From Pseudodonghicola flavimaris (GTDB lineage: Bacteria > Pseudomonadota > Alphaproteobacteria > Rhodobacterales > Rhodobacteraceae), in contig NZ_JASNJD010000023.1 in assembly GCF_030164425.1 (NCBI RefSeq), positions 27,359 to 91,358 on the forward strand: DNA of 64,000 nt, given 5' to 3'. The notes beneath the pieces are model-generated. The model ran no database searches. It was not told the DNA's origin and saw nothing but the letters and a program-made list of their open reading frames with translations. The position numbers and the translations under genes were made by a program. Every line of letters begins with the position of its first letter. Positions within the stretch are counted from its first letter, which is position 1. Below, piece by piece: positions 51,645 to 60,556 of the stretch.

Positions 51645-51675
51645 CGGATTTGAGTATTTTGACAGAGAAGAAGCA
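51645..51675. repeat. Diverged dispersed intergenic repeat between the ATPase and permease genes
   Basis: In the 126-base gap between the LivF-type and LivH-type genes, GAGTATTTTGACAGAGAAGA (51652-51671) resembles the ATATTTGCGCCAGATCGAAG core of the repeats at 33336 and 63295 with several changes. The gap shows no other feature. The match is looser than between the other two copies. Confidence 0.35.
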
Positions 51676-51753
51676 GCAGGGCGCCATGCAGGGCCCCGGG
51701 GCTGCGCGAAGGGAAGAGGCGCAGGAGATGACGATCATGCGGGAGGGGCGGCG

Positions 51754-52788
51754 ATGACCACGGCGGCGCCGAAACACAAACCCAAGATGGCCGAGCTGAG
51801 CCTGGGCCAGCGGCTGGCGCCCTGGATGCCGGTGCTGCTGGTGCCGGTGCTGGTGGCGCTGGGGGCCATCGCCATTCCGCAGACTTCCAGCTGGCTGACG
51901 CTGACCGTATCCGGCCTGGCGATGGGGATGATGATCTTCATCATGGCCTCCGGGCTGACGCTGGTCTTCGGGCTGATGGACGTGATCAACTTCGGCCATG
52001 GCGCCTTCGTGTCGATCGGCGCCTTCGTCGGTGTCTCGGTGCTGCTGGTGCTGGGGCAGATGAGTGGGGCGCCGTCGCTGGGGCTGAACCTGATCGCGCT
52101 GCTCCTGGCGGTGATCGGCGCCATGGCGGCGACCGGTGCGGTCGGCTGGGCCTTTGAGAAGGTGATCGTGATGCCGGTCTACGGCCATCACCTGAAGCAG
52201 ATCCTGGTGACCATGGGCGGGCTGATCGTGGTGGAGCAGCTGATCGTCGTGCTCTGGGGTCCCGAGGAGATCTATATCACCCGGCCGGAGAGCCTGAAGG
52301 GCGCGATCACCTTCGCCGGTGCTGCGCTGGAGAAATACCGGCTGGTCGCCGTGGTGGTGGGGCTGATCGTCTTCGCCGCCATGCGCTTCGTGCTGCGCCG
52401 CACCAAGATCGGGCTGATCGTGCGCGCCGGCGTGCAGAACGGCGAGATGGTCGAGGCGCTGGGATACCGGCTGCGCCGGGTCTTCGTCGGTGTCTTCATC
52501 GCCGGTTCCGCGCTGGCCGGCCTCGGCGGGGTGATGTGGGGTCTCTATCAGGAGGTGATCACCGCCCATATGGGCAATGACGCGATGATCCTGATCTTCA
52601 TCGTGGTGATCATCGGCGGGCTGGGCAGCGTCGAGGGCTGTTTCATCGGCGCGCTGCTGGTCGGGCTGCTGCAGAACTATGTCGCCTATATCGAACCCAA
52701 GGCGGCGCTGATTTCCAATATCGCCCTGATGGTGCTGATCCTGATGTGGCGGCCGATGGGCATGATCCCGGTGGTGAAGGCGAAATGA
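51754..52788 (+). CDS. ABC transporter permease, LivH type
   Basis: A 344-residue inner-membrane permease with about eight helices. LivH features include ASGLTLVFGLMDVINFGHGAF (in part), the FEKVIVMPVYGHHLKQILVTMG region and the EAA-like loop RRTKIGLIVRAGVQNGEMVEALG that contacts the ATPase. A long charged N-terminal segment (about 25 residues) precedes the first helix. GGGAGGGG lies before the ATG. Confidence 0.93.
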   Translation: MTTAAPKHKPKMAELSLGQRLAPWMPVLLVPVLVALGAIAIPQTSSWLTLTVSGLAMGMMIFIMASGLTLVFGLMDVINFGHGAFVSIGAFVGVSVLLVLGQMSGAPSLGLNLIALLLAVIGAMAATGAVGWAFEKVIVMPVYGHHLKQILVTMGGLIVVEQLIVVLWGPEEIYITRPESLKGAITFAGAALEKYRLVAVVVGLIVFAAMRFVLRRTKIGLIVRAGVQNGEMVEALGYRLRRVFVGVFIAGSALAGLGGVMWGLYQEVITAHMGNDAMILIFIVVIIGGLGSVEGCFIGALLVGLLQNYVAYIEPKAALISNIALMVLILMWRPMGMIPVVKAK

Positions 52789-53861
52789 CGATGTTCCGAT
52801 CCATTCTGTCCGGCGACATGCCGCGGTCTGTCGTGCTGTCGGTCGTTCTGACGGCGATCTTCGTCGGGCTGGCGCTGGCTCCCTTCCTGTTCCCCGGCGT
52901 GCGCACCGTCGACACCGCCGCGCGGATCAGCGTGTTCATCGTGCTGGTGGCGAGCTACGACCTGCTGCTGGGCTATGGCGGCATCGTCAGCTTCGCCCAT
53001 ACGATGTTCTTCGGCATCGGCGCCTATGGCGTGGCGCTGGGGCTGACCCATCTGGGCCGTGGCTTTGACGCGATCCTGATCGGCGCGCTCGGCGGGACGC
53101 TGGTTTCGGCGGTACTGGCGCTGCTGATCGGTCTCTTCTCGCTTCGGGTGCGGGCAATCTTCTTCGCGATGATCACCCTGGCGGTGGCCTCCGCCGTGGC
53201 GGTGCTGGCCAGCCAACTTTCCGGGTTGACCGGGGGCGAGGACGGGCTGACCTTCAAGCTGCCGCGCGAGCTGGGACCGGCATTCAAATTCGGCAAGGAG
53301 GCGCTGGGGGGAGAGCTGTTCGGGGTCAAGCTGAACGGCAAGCTGCTGGCCTATTACTTCGTCTTCATCGGCGCGCTGGTGCTGTTCCTGCTGTTGCTGC
53401 GGGTGGTGAATTCGCCCTTCGGCCGGGTGCTGCAGGCGATCCGGGAAAACGATTTCCGGGCCGAGGCGATCGGCTACCGCGTGGTCTATTACCGGGTGGC
53501 GGCGACCTGCCTGTCGGCATCGGCGGCGGCGCTGGCCGGGGCGCTCTATGCGGTCTGGCTGCGCTATGTCGGGCCCGATACCACCCTGTCGATGGAGCTG
53601 ATGATCGATATCCTGCTGATGGTGGTGATCGGCGGCATGGGCACCATGTATGGCGCGGTGGTCGGCGCGACGCTGTTCGTCGTCGCCCAGAACTACCTGC
53701 AGAACCTGATGGGGGCCGCCTCCGGCCTGGTCGAAGGCATGCCGGTGCTGCCGCAACTGCTCAGCGCCGACCGCTGGCTGCTGTGGCTGGGCGTGCTGTT
53801 CATCCTCAGCGTCTATTTCTTCCCCACCGGCATCGTCGGCCGGCTGAGAAACGGACGCTGA
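52785..53861 (+). CDS. ABC transporter permease, LivM type
   Basis: A 358-residue inner-membrane permease with about ten helices. LivM features are DLLLGYGGIVSFAHTMFFGI (20 residues), the EAA-like loop FGRVLQAIRENDFRAEAIGYR and VIGGMGTMYGAVVGA. The ATG at 52785 overlaps the LivH stop (ATGA); an ATG two codons later is also possible. It completes the importer. Confidence 0.93.
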   Translation: MTMFRSILSGDMPRSVVLSVVLTAIFVGLALAPFLFPGVRTVDTAARISVFIVLVASYDLLLGYGGIVSFAHTMFFGIGAYGVALGLTHLGRGFDAILIGALGGTLVSAVLALLIGLFSLRVRAIFFAMITLAVASAVAVLASQLSGLTGGEDGLTFKLPRELGPAFKFGKEALGGELFGVKLNGKLLAYYFVFIGALVLFLLLLRVVNSPFGRVLQAIRENDFRAEAIGYRVVYYRVAATCLSASAAALAGALYAVWLRYVGPDTTLSMELMIDILLMVVIGGMGTMYGAVVGATLFVVAQNYLQNLMGAASGLVEGMPVLPQLLSADRWLLWLGVLFILSVYFFPTGIVGRLRNGR

Positions 53862-53865
53862 GCCA

Positions 53866-55023
53866 TCAGCTGGATTTGAGCCTGCGGGCGGCTTCGGTAT
53901 AGCCGCCCGCGGCGCCATCGACGAAATGCATGTGATCGTCGCGGCTGGCCGAAGGCACGAAACAGGTGACCAGCGCCTCCGCCTGATCGAACAGCCCGTA
54001 GCGGATCAGCCCGGCCTCCGCCCCCCGGCGCAGCACCGTCTCGATCCGATCCCGGGTGGCGGCATCGCAATCCAGCGTCATCTTCAGCCCATCGTCCATC
54101 TTGCGGAAATCGGCGTTGACGCTGACCTGCCGGGCATAGTGGCCGGCATCGAAATCCCCCAGCCTGAGACCGAAGCGCAGCAGCACGAAGGCCATCAGGT
54201 GAAACAGCAGCACGCCGGTGAGCCGCCGTGGCAGCGACCCCTGCCCGTGGGTCGCCCGCGCCTCCAGCCGCAGCCCGGCCGGCGGCCAGCGCAGCGGAGG
54301 CCCCTGGGGCGGCACCGGATGGCCGCTGCGGCTGAGATGACTGGCGATCTCGACCACCTGGGCGGCGATGTCGCGAAACCCCTCGGCCGGCGCCCCCGGC
54401 ACCGGCAGCACCACCAGCGACAGGATCAGCCCGTTCTGCGCCCTGAGGTTGGCCCAGCGGCAGGACAGGCCGGTCAGGTCGGGGCGGCTGCCCGGCGGCG
54501 CCGGCGGCACAGCATCGGCGCCCGCCTTCATCCGCGCCTCGGCCAGGGCCATGCCGCCACCGGAGAACATGGCGTAATCCGCCGCCTCCGCCCCCTGCCC
54601 CGGATCCGGCGCATAACGGGCAACGCGCAGATCGACCCCCTCGGCCCGCAGGGTCGCCACCGGCACCAGCGCCGCCCGCAACGCGACGGAGAACTCCTCC
54701 TCCGCCCAGCGGCGCAGCTCCGACAGCGTCCGCCGCGCCGCCGCGCCGGCGGAGGGCGGCACCGCGAAAGCGGCCCCGTCACCGCCGAAGACAAAGGGAA
54801 AGGGGGCGCCCTGAAGCGCGTTTGCCAGCGCCGCGATCACTGCCGCACCGATCATGTTGACCGTCTTGTACTGGCCCTGGGCAATCTGCGCCGTGGAGGA
54901 AACGATATCGGCGGTGCCGACCAGCCAGTCGTCCGGCAGCGCGGTATAGCCTTCGCCGGCAGCCAGGGCGGCGAAATCGGTCACCGGGGCAATCCCGGCA
55001 TAGACATCCTGCGGCGCTGCCAT
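53866..55023 (-). CDS. DUF3095 family protein
   Basis: A 385-residue soluble protein of the DUF3095 family, in which I recognise the ADIVSSTAQIAQGQYKTVNM opening (20 residues) and VFGGDGAAFAVP, resembling the metal-binding parts of nucleotide cyclase-type catalytic domains (a D-x-x-x-S/T loop and a GGDG turn). The C-terminal half has DDGLKMTLDCD and HFVDGAAGGYTEAA. Family function is unknown; relation to cyclases is a suggestion from these two motifs. It is convergent with the livM-type gene, 4 bases apart. Confidence 0.82.
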   Translation of the reverse strand: MAAPQDVYAGIAPVTDFAALAAGEGYTALPDDWLVGTADIVSSTAQIAQGQYKTVNMIGAAVIAALANALQGAPFPFVFGGDGAAFAVPPSAGAAARRTLSELRRWAEEEFSVALRAALVPVATLRAEGVDLRVARYAPDPGQGAEAADYAMFSGGGMALAEARMKAGADAVPPAPPGSRPDLTGLSCRWANLRAQNGLILSLVVLPVPGAPAEGFRDIAAQVVEIASHLSRSGHPVPPQGPPLRWPPAGLRLEARATHGQGSLPRRLTGVLLFHLMAFVLLRFGLRLGDFDAGHYARQVSVNADFRKMDDGLKMTLDCDAATRDRIETVLRRGAEAGLIRYGLFDQAEALVTCFVPSASRDDHMHFVDGAAGGYTEAARRLKSS

Positions 55024-55179
55024 CGGCGGGCCCTCCCCTGCGCTGTCGCCCTTTCAAGATAGGGACGCCACGGAATGGATCCAGTGCGGTTCGGGGCGGA
55101 CGGCAACGGCTTGCCCCCATCGCGCCGACATGCGACCCAGTGCCGTCCGATATGGCAACGCAAGGGGAGGTGCGACGCG

Positions 55180-56349
55180 ATGATGGGCTTGATCTGGCTA
55201 TGCCTGGCCTATGTGCTGAGCCAGTTTTTCCGCGCATTCCTGGCGGTTCTGAGCACTGTCCTGGAACAGGACATCGGGGTGAGCGCCCAGAACCTGGCCG
55301 ATGCCTCGGGGATGTGGTTTCTCGCCTTCGCGCTCATGCAGCTGCCGGTCGGCTGGGCGCTGGACCGGATCGGGCCACGGCGCACCGCATCGGTCCTGCT
55401 GCTGATCGGCGGCGCCGGCGGGACGGCGCTGTTTTCTCTCGCCAGCGGACCGGGGATGCTGGGGCTGGCGATGGCGCTGATCGGGATCGGCTGTTCGCCG
55501 GTGCTGATGGCGTCCTATTACATCTTCGCCCGCGAATACCCGCCCCGGCACTTCGCCACGCTGGGGGCGCTGATGCTGGGGGTCGGTTCGGTCGGCAACC
55601 TGATCGCCTCCTATCCCACCGCGCTTGCCGCCGAGCTGATCGGCTGGCGCGGCACCATGCTGCTGCTCTGCGCGGCGAGCGCGGCGGTGGCAGTCGGCCT
55701 GTTCGTCACGGTGCGCGATCCCGCCCCGGCCGAGGGCGATCACAGGGGGTCGGTCCTCGATCTGCTGAAGCTGCCGGTCCTGTGGCTGATCCTGCCGATG
55801 ATGTTCGTCTCCTACGCGCCCTCGGGCACCCTGCGCGGGCTGTGGATCGGCCCCTATCTGGCGGATGTCTTCGGCATGGATACGGCGCGAATCGGGCAGG
55901 CGACGCTGGTGATGGGGGTGGCGATGATCCTGGGCACGCTGGCCTACGGGCCGATGGACCGGCTCTGCCGCAGCCGCAAATGGCCGATCGCGGTTGGCGG
56001 CATCGGCACCGCCGCGGCGCTGGCGGCCCTGAGCCTGCAGATCGACAACACCCCGGCGCTGTCGCTGGCGCTGATGGCGGCGGTGGGGGTCTTCGGCGGC
56101 TATTTCCCGGTGATCATCGCCCATGGCCGCGCCTTTTTCCCGGCGCATCTGGTCGGGCGCGGCGTTACCCTGATGAATCTGTTCGGAATCGGCGGTGTCG
56201 GGCTGATGCAGCTGGCCACCGGCCGACTGCATGCGGCGACCGAGGCCCAGGGCCTGACCGCCCCCTATGTGGCGATCTTCCTGTTTCTGGCGCTGGTGAC
56301 CGTGCTCGGAACGGCGGTTTACCTCTTCAGCCGCGACAGTCTGGATTAG
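55180..56349 (+). CDS. Major facilitator superfamily transporter
   Basis: A 389-residue protein with 11-12 membrane helices. The loop between helices 2 and 3 has the MFS signature-like GWALDRIGPRRTASVLLL, repeated in weaker form after helix 8 (YGPMDRLCRSRKWPI). The group resembles CynX/NimT and other anion or nitro-compound exporters. Two adjacent ATGs are possible; AAGGGGAGG 9 bases before the first favours 55180. No neighbour reveals the substrate. Confidence 0.87.
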   Translation: MMGLIWLCLAYVLSQFFRAFLAVLSTVLEQDIGVSAQNLADASGMWFLAFALMQLPVGWALDRIGPRRTASVLLLIGGAGGTALFSLASGPGMLGLAMALIGIGCSPVLMASYYIFAREYPPRHFATLGALMLGVGSVGNLIASYPTALAAELIGWRGTMLLLCAASAAVAVGLFVTVRDPAPAEGDHRGSVLDLLKLPVLWLILPMMFVSYAPSGTLRGLWIGPYLADVFGMDTARIGQATLVMGVAMILGTLAYGPMDRLCRSRKWPIAVGGIGTAAALAALSLQIDNTPALSLALMAAVGVFGGYFPVIIAHGRAFFPAHLVGRGVTLMNLFGIGGVGLMQLATGRLHAATEAQGLTAPYVAIFLFLALVTVLGTAVYLFSRDSLD

Positions 56350-56390
56350 AATCCCTTTTGTCTTGGCCGCAATACCTGTAGAAGGCCGCA

Positions 56391-56408
56391 GCCGGCCGCT
56401 TGGCCGGC
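56391..56408 (+). other. Hairpin just upstream of asd
   Basis: GCCGGCC-GCTT-GGCCGGC is a 7-bp hairpin 22 bases before the asd ATG and 41 bases after the MFS stop. There is no T-run. It may be the end of the MFS transcript or part of the asd leader. Confidence 0.4.
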
Positions 56409-56430
56409 CGAAACCGCAAGAGAGGATATT

Positions 56431-57453
56431 ATGGGTTATCGCGTCGTCGTCGCGGGCGCCACGGGCAACGTGGGTCGCGAAATGCTGAACATCCTGGCCG
56501 AGCGCCAGTTCCCGGTGGATGAGATTGCTGCTCTGGCCAGCCGCAAGTCTCTCGGCACTGAGGTGAGCTTCGGCGACAAGACTATCAAGACCCAGGATCT
56601 GGACACTTTCGACTTCACCGGCTGGGACATCGCGCTCTTTGCCGTGGGCTCGGGGCCGACCAAGGAATACGCGCCGAAGGCTGCTGCCTCCGGCTGTGTC
56701 GTGATCGACAACAGCTCGCTCTACCGCTACGATCCGGACATCCCGTTGATCGTGCCGGAGTGCAACCCGCAGGCGATCCACGGCTATTCCAAGAAGAACA
56801 TCATCGCCAACCCCAACTGCTCCACCGCACAGATGGTGGTGGCGCTGAAGCCGCTGCACGATCGCGCCAAGATCAAGCGCGTGGTGGTATCGACCTATCA
56901 GTCGGTGTCCGGCGCCGGCAAGGAAGGCATGGACGAGCTCTGGGATCAGACCAAGGCCGTCTACAACCCGACTGCCGAGATCGAGCACAAGAAATTCACC
57001 AAGCAGATCGCCTTCAACGTGATTCCGCATATCGATGTCTTCATGGATGACGGCTCGACCAAGGAAGAATGGAAGATGGTCGCCGAGACCAAGAAGATCA
57101 TCGACCCCTCGATCAAGGTCACCGCGACCTGCGTGCGGGTGCCGGTCTTCGTCGGCCACTCCGAAGCGGTGAACATCGAATTCGAGGATTTCCTCGATGA
57201 GGACGAGGCCCGCGACATCCTGCGCGAAAGCCCCGGCGTCATGGTCATCGACAAGCGCGAGGACGGCGGCTACGTCACCCCGGTGGAATGCGTCGGCGAT
57301 TTCGCCACCTTCATCAGCCGGATCCGCCAGGATTCGACCATCGACAACGGCCTGAACCTGTGGTGCGTCAGCGACAACCTGCGCAAGGGCGCGGCGCTGA
57401 ACGCGGTGCAGATCGCCGAACTGCTGGGCCGCGAGGTTCTGAAGAAGGGCTGA
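56431..57453 (+). CDS. asd: Aspartate-semialdehyde dehydrogenase
   Basis: Reduces aspartyl phosphate to aspartate semialdehyde for lysine, methionine, threonine and diaminopimelate synthesis. The 340-residue protein has the NADP loop [11 protein letters not shown], catalytic Cys130 ([10 protein letters not shown]), and the substrate-binding [16 protein letters not shown] and [15 protein letters not shown] segments, the latter with the active-site His. GAGAGGA precedes the ATG. An intrinsic terminator follows. Confidence 0.97.
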   Translation: MGYRVVVAGATGNVGREMLNILAERQFPVDEIAALASRKSLGTEVSFGDKTIKTQDLDTFDFTGWDIALFAVGSGPTKEYAPKAAASGCVVIDNSSLYRYDPDIPLIVPECNPQAIHGYSKKNIIANPNCSTAQMVVALKPLHDRAKIKRVVVSTYQSVSGAGKEGMDELWDQTKAVYNPTAEIEHKKFTKQIAFNVIPHIDVFMDDGSTKEEWKMVAETKKIIDPSIKVTATCVRVPVFVGHSEAVNIEFEDFLDEDEARDILRESPGVMVIDKREDGGYVTPVECVGDFATFISRIRQDSTIDNGLNLWCVSDNLRKGAALNAVQIAELLGREVLKKG

Positions 57454-57476
57454 TCGCCCATCCGACCGAGACAGAC

Positions 57477-57510
57477 AGAGGGCGTCCCCACGGGCGCCCT
57501 CTTGTTCGTT
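57477..57510 (+). terminator. Intrinsic terminator after asd
   Basis: AGAGGGCG (57477-57484) pairs with CGCCCTCT (57495-57502), followed by TGTTCGTTG; the loop contains a small CCC/GGG pairing. Confidence 0.75.
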
Positions 57511-57557
57511 GTGGCGGGCCGGGCGATGGTGGATCATCGGTTGTCACAGGTGAATTC

Positions 57558-59207
57558 ATGCGTGCCCTCGTCCTGCTTTGCCCCGCCGTTCTGGCCCCTG
57601 CCGTTCTGGCCCTCACCCTGCCCACGGCCGCACTGGCCGATGTGTTTTCCTTCGACGCCCCGGTCACCGCGGTGACCTTGCACCCCGGTGGCGCCAGCAT
57701 CGAACGCCGGGTGCCCTTCGCGATTCCCGCCGGCCGCCATCAGCTGATCTTGCGCAGCGCCGATCCCGGAGTCGATCTGGCAAAGCTGCGGCTGAGCGTC
57801 GAGGGCGCCACGCTGGAGACGGTCACCGCCCGCACTGCCGCGCTCGCCCCCCGGGACAGGACCGAAAGCGATGCGATCAGGGCCGCCCGGGCCGAGATCG
57901 CCCGCCTGCGGGCGGAGCTTCTGGAGTTTCAGGATCGTCGCCGCGCCGAGGAGTTGAAGGCCGAGGCAGCCCGCGCCCAGGCCGGGTTCCTCTCCGGTCT
58001 CGCCCGCGCCGAAGGGATTGGCGGCCAGGGGGTGGCTGTGCTGCGCGACCTGTCCCGCATGATCGCCGAGGAAACCCTGAACGCCGGCACCGCCGCGCTG
58101 GCCGCAGAAATCGCCGCGCGCGCCTTCGACACGCCGCTGAAGGACAAGAAAAAGGCACTGGAGGCCGCCCGCGCCGCGCTGGCCGCGCTGATGCCGCAGG
58201 CCGAGGATGGCGCCGAATACCGGCTGACCGTCTCCGCCGAAGAGGCAGCGGAGGGGCTGGTGACGATCAGCTATCTCAGCGCCGCCGGCGACTGGCAACC
58301 CGGCTACGAGGCGCATCTGACCCGCGGCGCTGCGGCGGAACTGACGCTGACCCGGGTCGCCTGGGTGATGCAGGACACCGGAGAGACCTGGCGCGACGTG
58401 CATCTGCGCCTGTCCACCGTCACCCCCGGCGCGCGCAGCGACGCCTCAGAACTCTATCCCCGGCGCCGGCAGATCGTGAAACCGCAGCCGGTGGCGCCGA
58501 TGTACAAATCCGATGCCGCCCAGCTGGCGGAGCCGATGGTCGAAGCCGCCCCCATGGGTCTGGCGGGCGCGGCCGCCAGCGTACTGGACGGCATCAGCGT
58601 CACCTACGACTATCCCCAGCCGGTCACCATCGCTCCGGGGGCGGAGGCGCTGCGCCTGCCGCTGGGCGCGCTGACCCTGCCGGCAGAGGTTTTTGCCCGC
58701 GCCACCCCCGAGACCGATCCCACCGCCTATGTCACCGCCGCCTTCACCAACGACAGCGACGATGTCTTGCTGCCGGCGGAGACTGTGCAGCTGTTCCTGG
58801 ATGGCCATTTCACCGGGCTGGGGCGGATGCCGCTGATCGCTGGCGGTCAGGCGGCCGAGCTGGGCTTCGGCCCCATCGAGGGCCTGCGGCTGGATTTCGC
58901 CCGGCTCTCCCGCAGCCAGGGCGATCGCGGCATGCTCAGCAAATCGAGCGAACAGACCGAGACGCAGCAATACAGCGCCCGCAATCTCAGCGCCACGGGC
59001 TGGGATCTGCGGCTGCGGGGACGGGTGCCTTATTCGGAACAGGAGAATCTGAAAATCAACTGGAGCGCGGAGCCGGCGCCCGATCTGGTCGATGCCGAAG
59101 ACCGCCGCGGCCTGCTGGAATGGCGCTTCACGCTGGCGCCGGGGGCCAGCCAAACCATCCGCCTGGACCAGAGGCTGAGCTGGCCGGACGGGTACGAGCT
59201 GCGCTGA
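57558..59207 (+). CDS. DUF4139 / MuiA-family secreted protein
   Basis: A 549-residue exported protein with a signal peptide ([20 protein letters not shown] and on to ALAD). It has an N-terminal DUF4140-like beta domain ([17 protein letters not shown]), a coiled coil at about residues 110-210, and a C-terminal DUF4139 domain ([18 protein letters not shown] in part, then [18 protein letters not shown]). The family is called mucoidy inhibitor MuiA after its effect on colony mucoidy in enterobacteria; the biochemical role is unknown. It ends convergent with the carbonic anhydrase gene. Confidence 0.88.
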   Translation: MRALVLLCPAVLAPAVLALTLPTAALADVFSFDAPVTAVTLHPGGASIERRVPFAIPAGRHQLILRSADPGVDLAKLRLSVEGATLETVTARTAALAPRDRTESDAIRAARAEIARLRAELLEFQDRRRAEELKAEAARAQAGFLSGLARAEGIGGQGVAVLRDLSRMIAEETLNAGTAALAAEIAARAFDTPLKDKKKALEAARAALAALMPQAEDGAEYRLTVSAEEAAEGLVTISYLSAAGDWQPGYEAHLTRGAAAELTLTRVAWVMQDTGETWRDVHLRLSTVTPGARSDASELYPRRRQIVKPQPVAPMYKSDAAQLAEPMVEAAPMGLAGAAASVLDGISVTYDYPQPVTIAPGAEALRLPLGALTLPAEVFARATPETDPTAYVTAAFTNDSDDVLLPAETVQLFLDGHFTGLGRMPLIAGGQAAELGFGPIEGLRLDFARLSRSQGDRGMLSKSSEQTETQQYSARNLSATGWDLRLRGRVPYSEQENLKINWSAEPAPDLVDAEDRRGLLEWRFTLAPGASQTIRLDQRLSWPDGYELR

Positions 59208-59228
59208 GGCGCAGCCCGCAAGCGATCC

Positions 59229-59879
59229 TCAGACCTCCAGGAACTTACCCAGTTTGGGATCGTAATATTCCAGGCCGCCGGCACCGATATCGGTCCAGAG
59301 CCCGTGCAGCGTCAGCTCGCCGCTGTCGACCGCCTCCTTAACGAAGGGGAAGGTCATCAGGTTGGCGAGCGAGGCCAGAACCGACTGGCGCTCCAGCGCG
59401 CGGGCCTGCTGCTCGTCGTCCTCGATATCGGCGACCAGATCGAATTTCGGGCGCAGGATATCCATCCAGCGGCCGACAAAGCTCTCCTTCGCCTCCAGCT
59501 CGGGCGCGTGGCCCTTGCACATATCGATGCAGCCCTGCACCCCACCGCATTGCGAATGGCCCAGAACCAGCAGATGCGCCACCTTCAGCGCCGTCACCGC
59601 ATATTCGATGGTGGCCGAGGTGCCGTGGTGGTCGCCGTCGGGCTCATAGGGGGGCACCAGGTTGGCGATATTGCGGTGAATGAAGAACTCCCCCTGATCG
59701 GCGCCGAAGATCGAGGTCACGTGAACCCGGCTGTCGCAGCAGGAGATCACCATGGCGCGCGGATGCTGCCCATCGCTGGCAAGGCGTCGATACCAGCTCT
59801 GGTTCTCCGAATATGTCGTCGCCTTCCAGCCCTGATAGCGATGCACCAGGTAGCTCGGCAAAGGTTTGGCGAACTGCAT
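59229..59879 (-). CDS. Beta-class carbonic anhydrase
   Basis: Interconverts CO2 and bicarbonate. The 216-residue protein has the full zinc set: Cys47, His108 and Cys111 (ISCCDSRVH and LVLGHSQCGG), with the catalytic dyad Asp49-Arg51. The residue after Cys47 is cysteine in place of the common serine. The N-terminal helices that dimerise the enzyme are present. GAGGAAAG lies before the ATG at 59879. Confidence 0.95.
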   Translation of the reverse strand: MQFAKPLPSYLVHRYQGWKATTYSENQSWYRRLASDGQHPRAMVISCCDSRVHVTSIFGADQGEFFIHRNIANLVPPYEPDGDHHGTSATIEYAVTALKVAHLLVLGHSQCGGVQGCIDMCKGHAPELEAKESFVGRWMDILRPKFDLVADIEDDEQQARALERQSVLASLANLMTFPFVKEAVDSGELTLHGLWTDIGAGGLEYYDPKLGKFLEV

Positions 59880-60031
59880 GCAACTTTCCTCGCTTGGTTA
59901 CGTCAGGGCACCAGATAATCCTCATTCGGGGAAAATTCGAGGGAATAAGCACATCCAATCGAAACCTTTTGAAAACCTGTCGACGGGATGATGGGGCCGC
60001 GAACAGGCAGATCGGACGGCAGGAGAAAGAC

Positions 60032-60412
60032 GTGGCACATTTGTGCGCTCTCAAGCGGGTGGAATCGGTTGAGTTGGACTATCGGCAGCTGACGCTGCTT
60101 TACAGGCAGATGGGCACCCACGGCGCCGAAACCGTGATCGCCCGCGCCAGCCAGGAGCTGGACAGCCGGCTGCAGCGGTGTGAGCAGCTGTGGCGGATGC
60201 AGGAAGCGGCGGCGCTGCGCAAATGCGCCCGCTCCACCATCGCCATCGCCGAGCAGATCGGGATGGAGGCGCTGGCGCGGGTGGCCCGCGACGTCACAAT
60301 CGCCGCAGATCAGGGCGATCGGGTGGCGGTGGCGGCAACATTGGCGCGGCTGCGGCGGATCGGGCAGGAATCGCTGCGCGCGGTCTGGCAGATGCGCGGC
60401 GTTTCGGTCTGA
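60032..60412 (+). CDS. Conserved small helical protein, possibly Hpt-like
   Basis: A 126-residue, all-helical soluble protein beginning VAHLCALKRVESVELDYRQL. I recall related proteins only in Rhodobacterales. The helical bundle pattern and length are like histidine phosphotransfer (Hpt) domains, but the standard Hpt HxLKG motif is not present, so phosphotransfer is unproven. GTG at 60032 is the chosen start: AGGAGA lies 6 bases before it and the conserved part begins there. It is divergent from the carbonic anhydrase. Confidence 0.65.
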   Translation: MAHLCALKRVESVELDYRQLTLLYRQMGTHGAETVIARASQELDSRLQRCEQLWRMQEAAALRKCARSTIAIAEQIGMEALARVARDVTIAADQGDRVAVAATLARLRRIGQESLRAVWQMRGVSV

Positions 60413-60556
60413 CGCCCGGGCCGGCGCCGTCGCCCACGGGACCGGTCCCCGACCCAGGAGCCGGCCCCATGGCGGGGCAGTGTATTGCAATGGGGTCTTG
60501 CGGCCAGACCTGCGGGGGATAGTCTCTGCGACAGTGAATTCCAGACGAGCGCCGCA

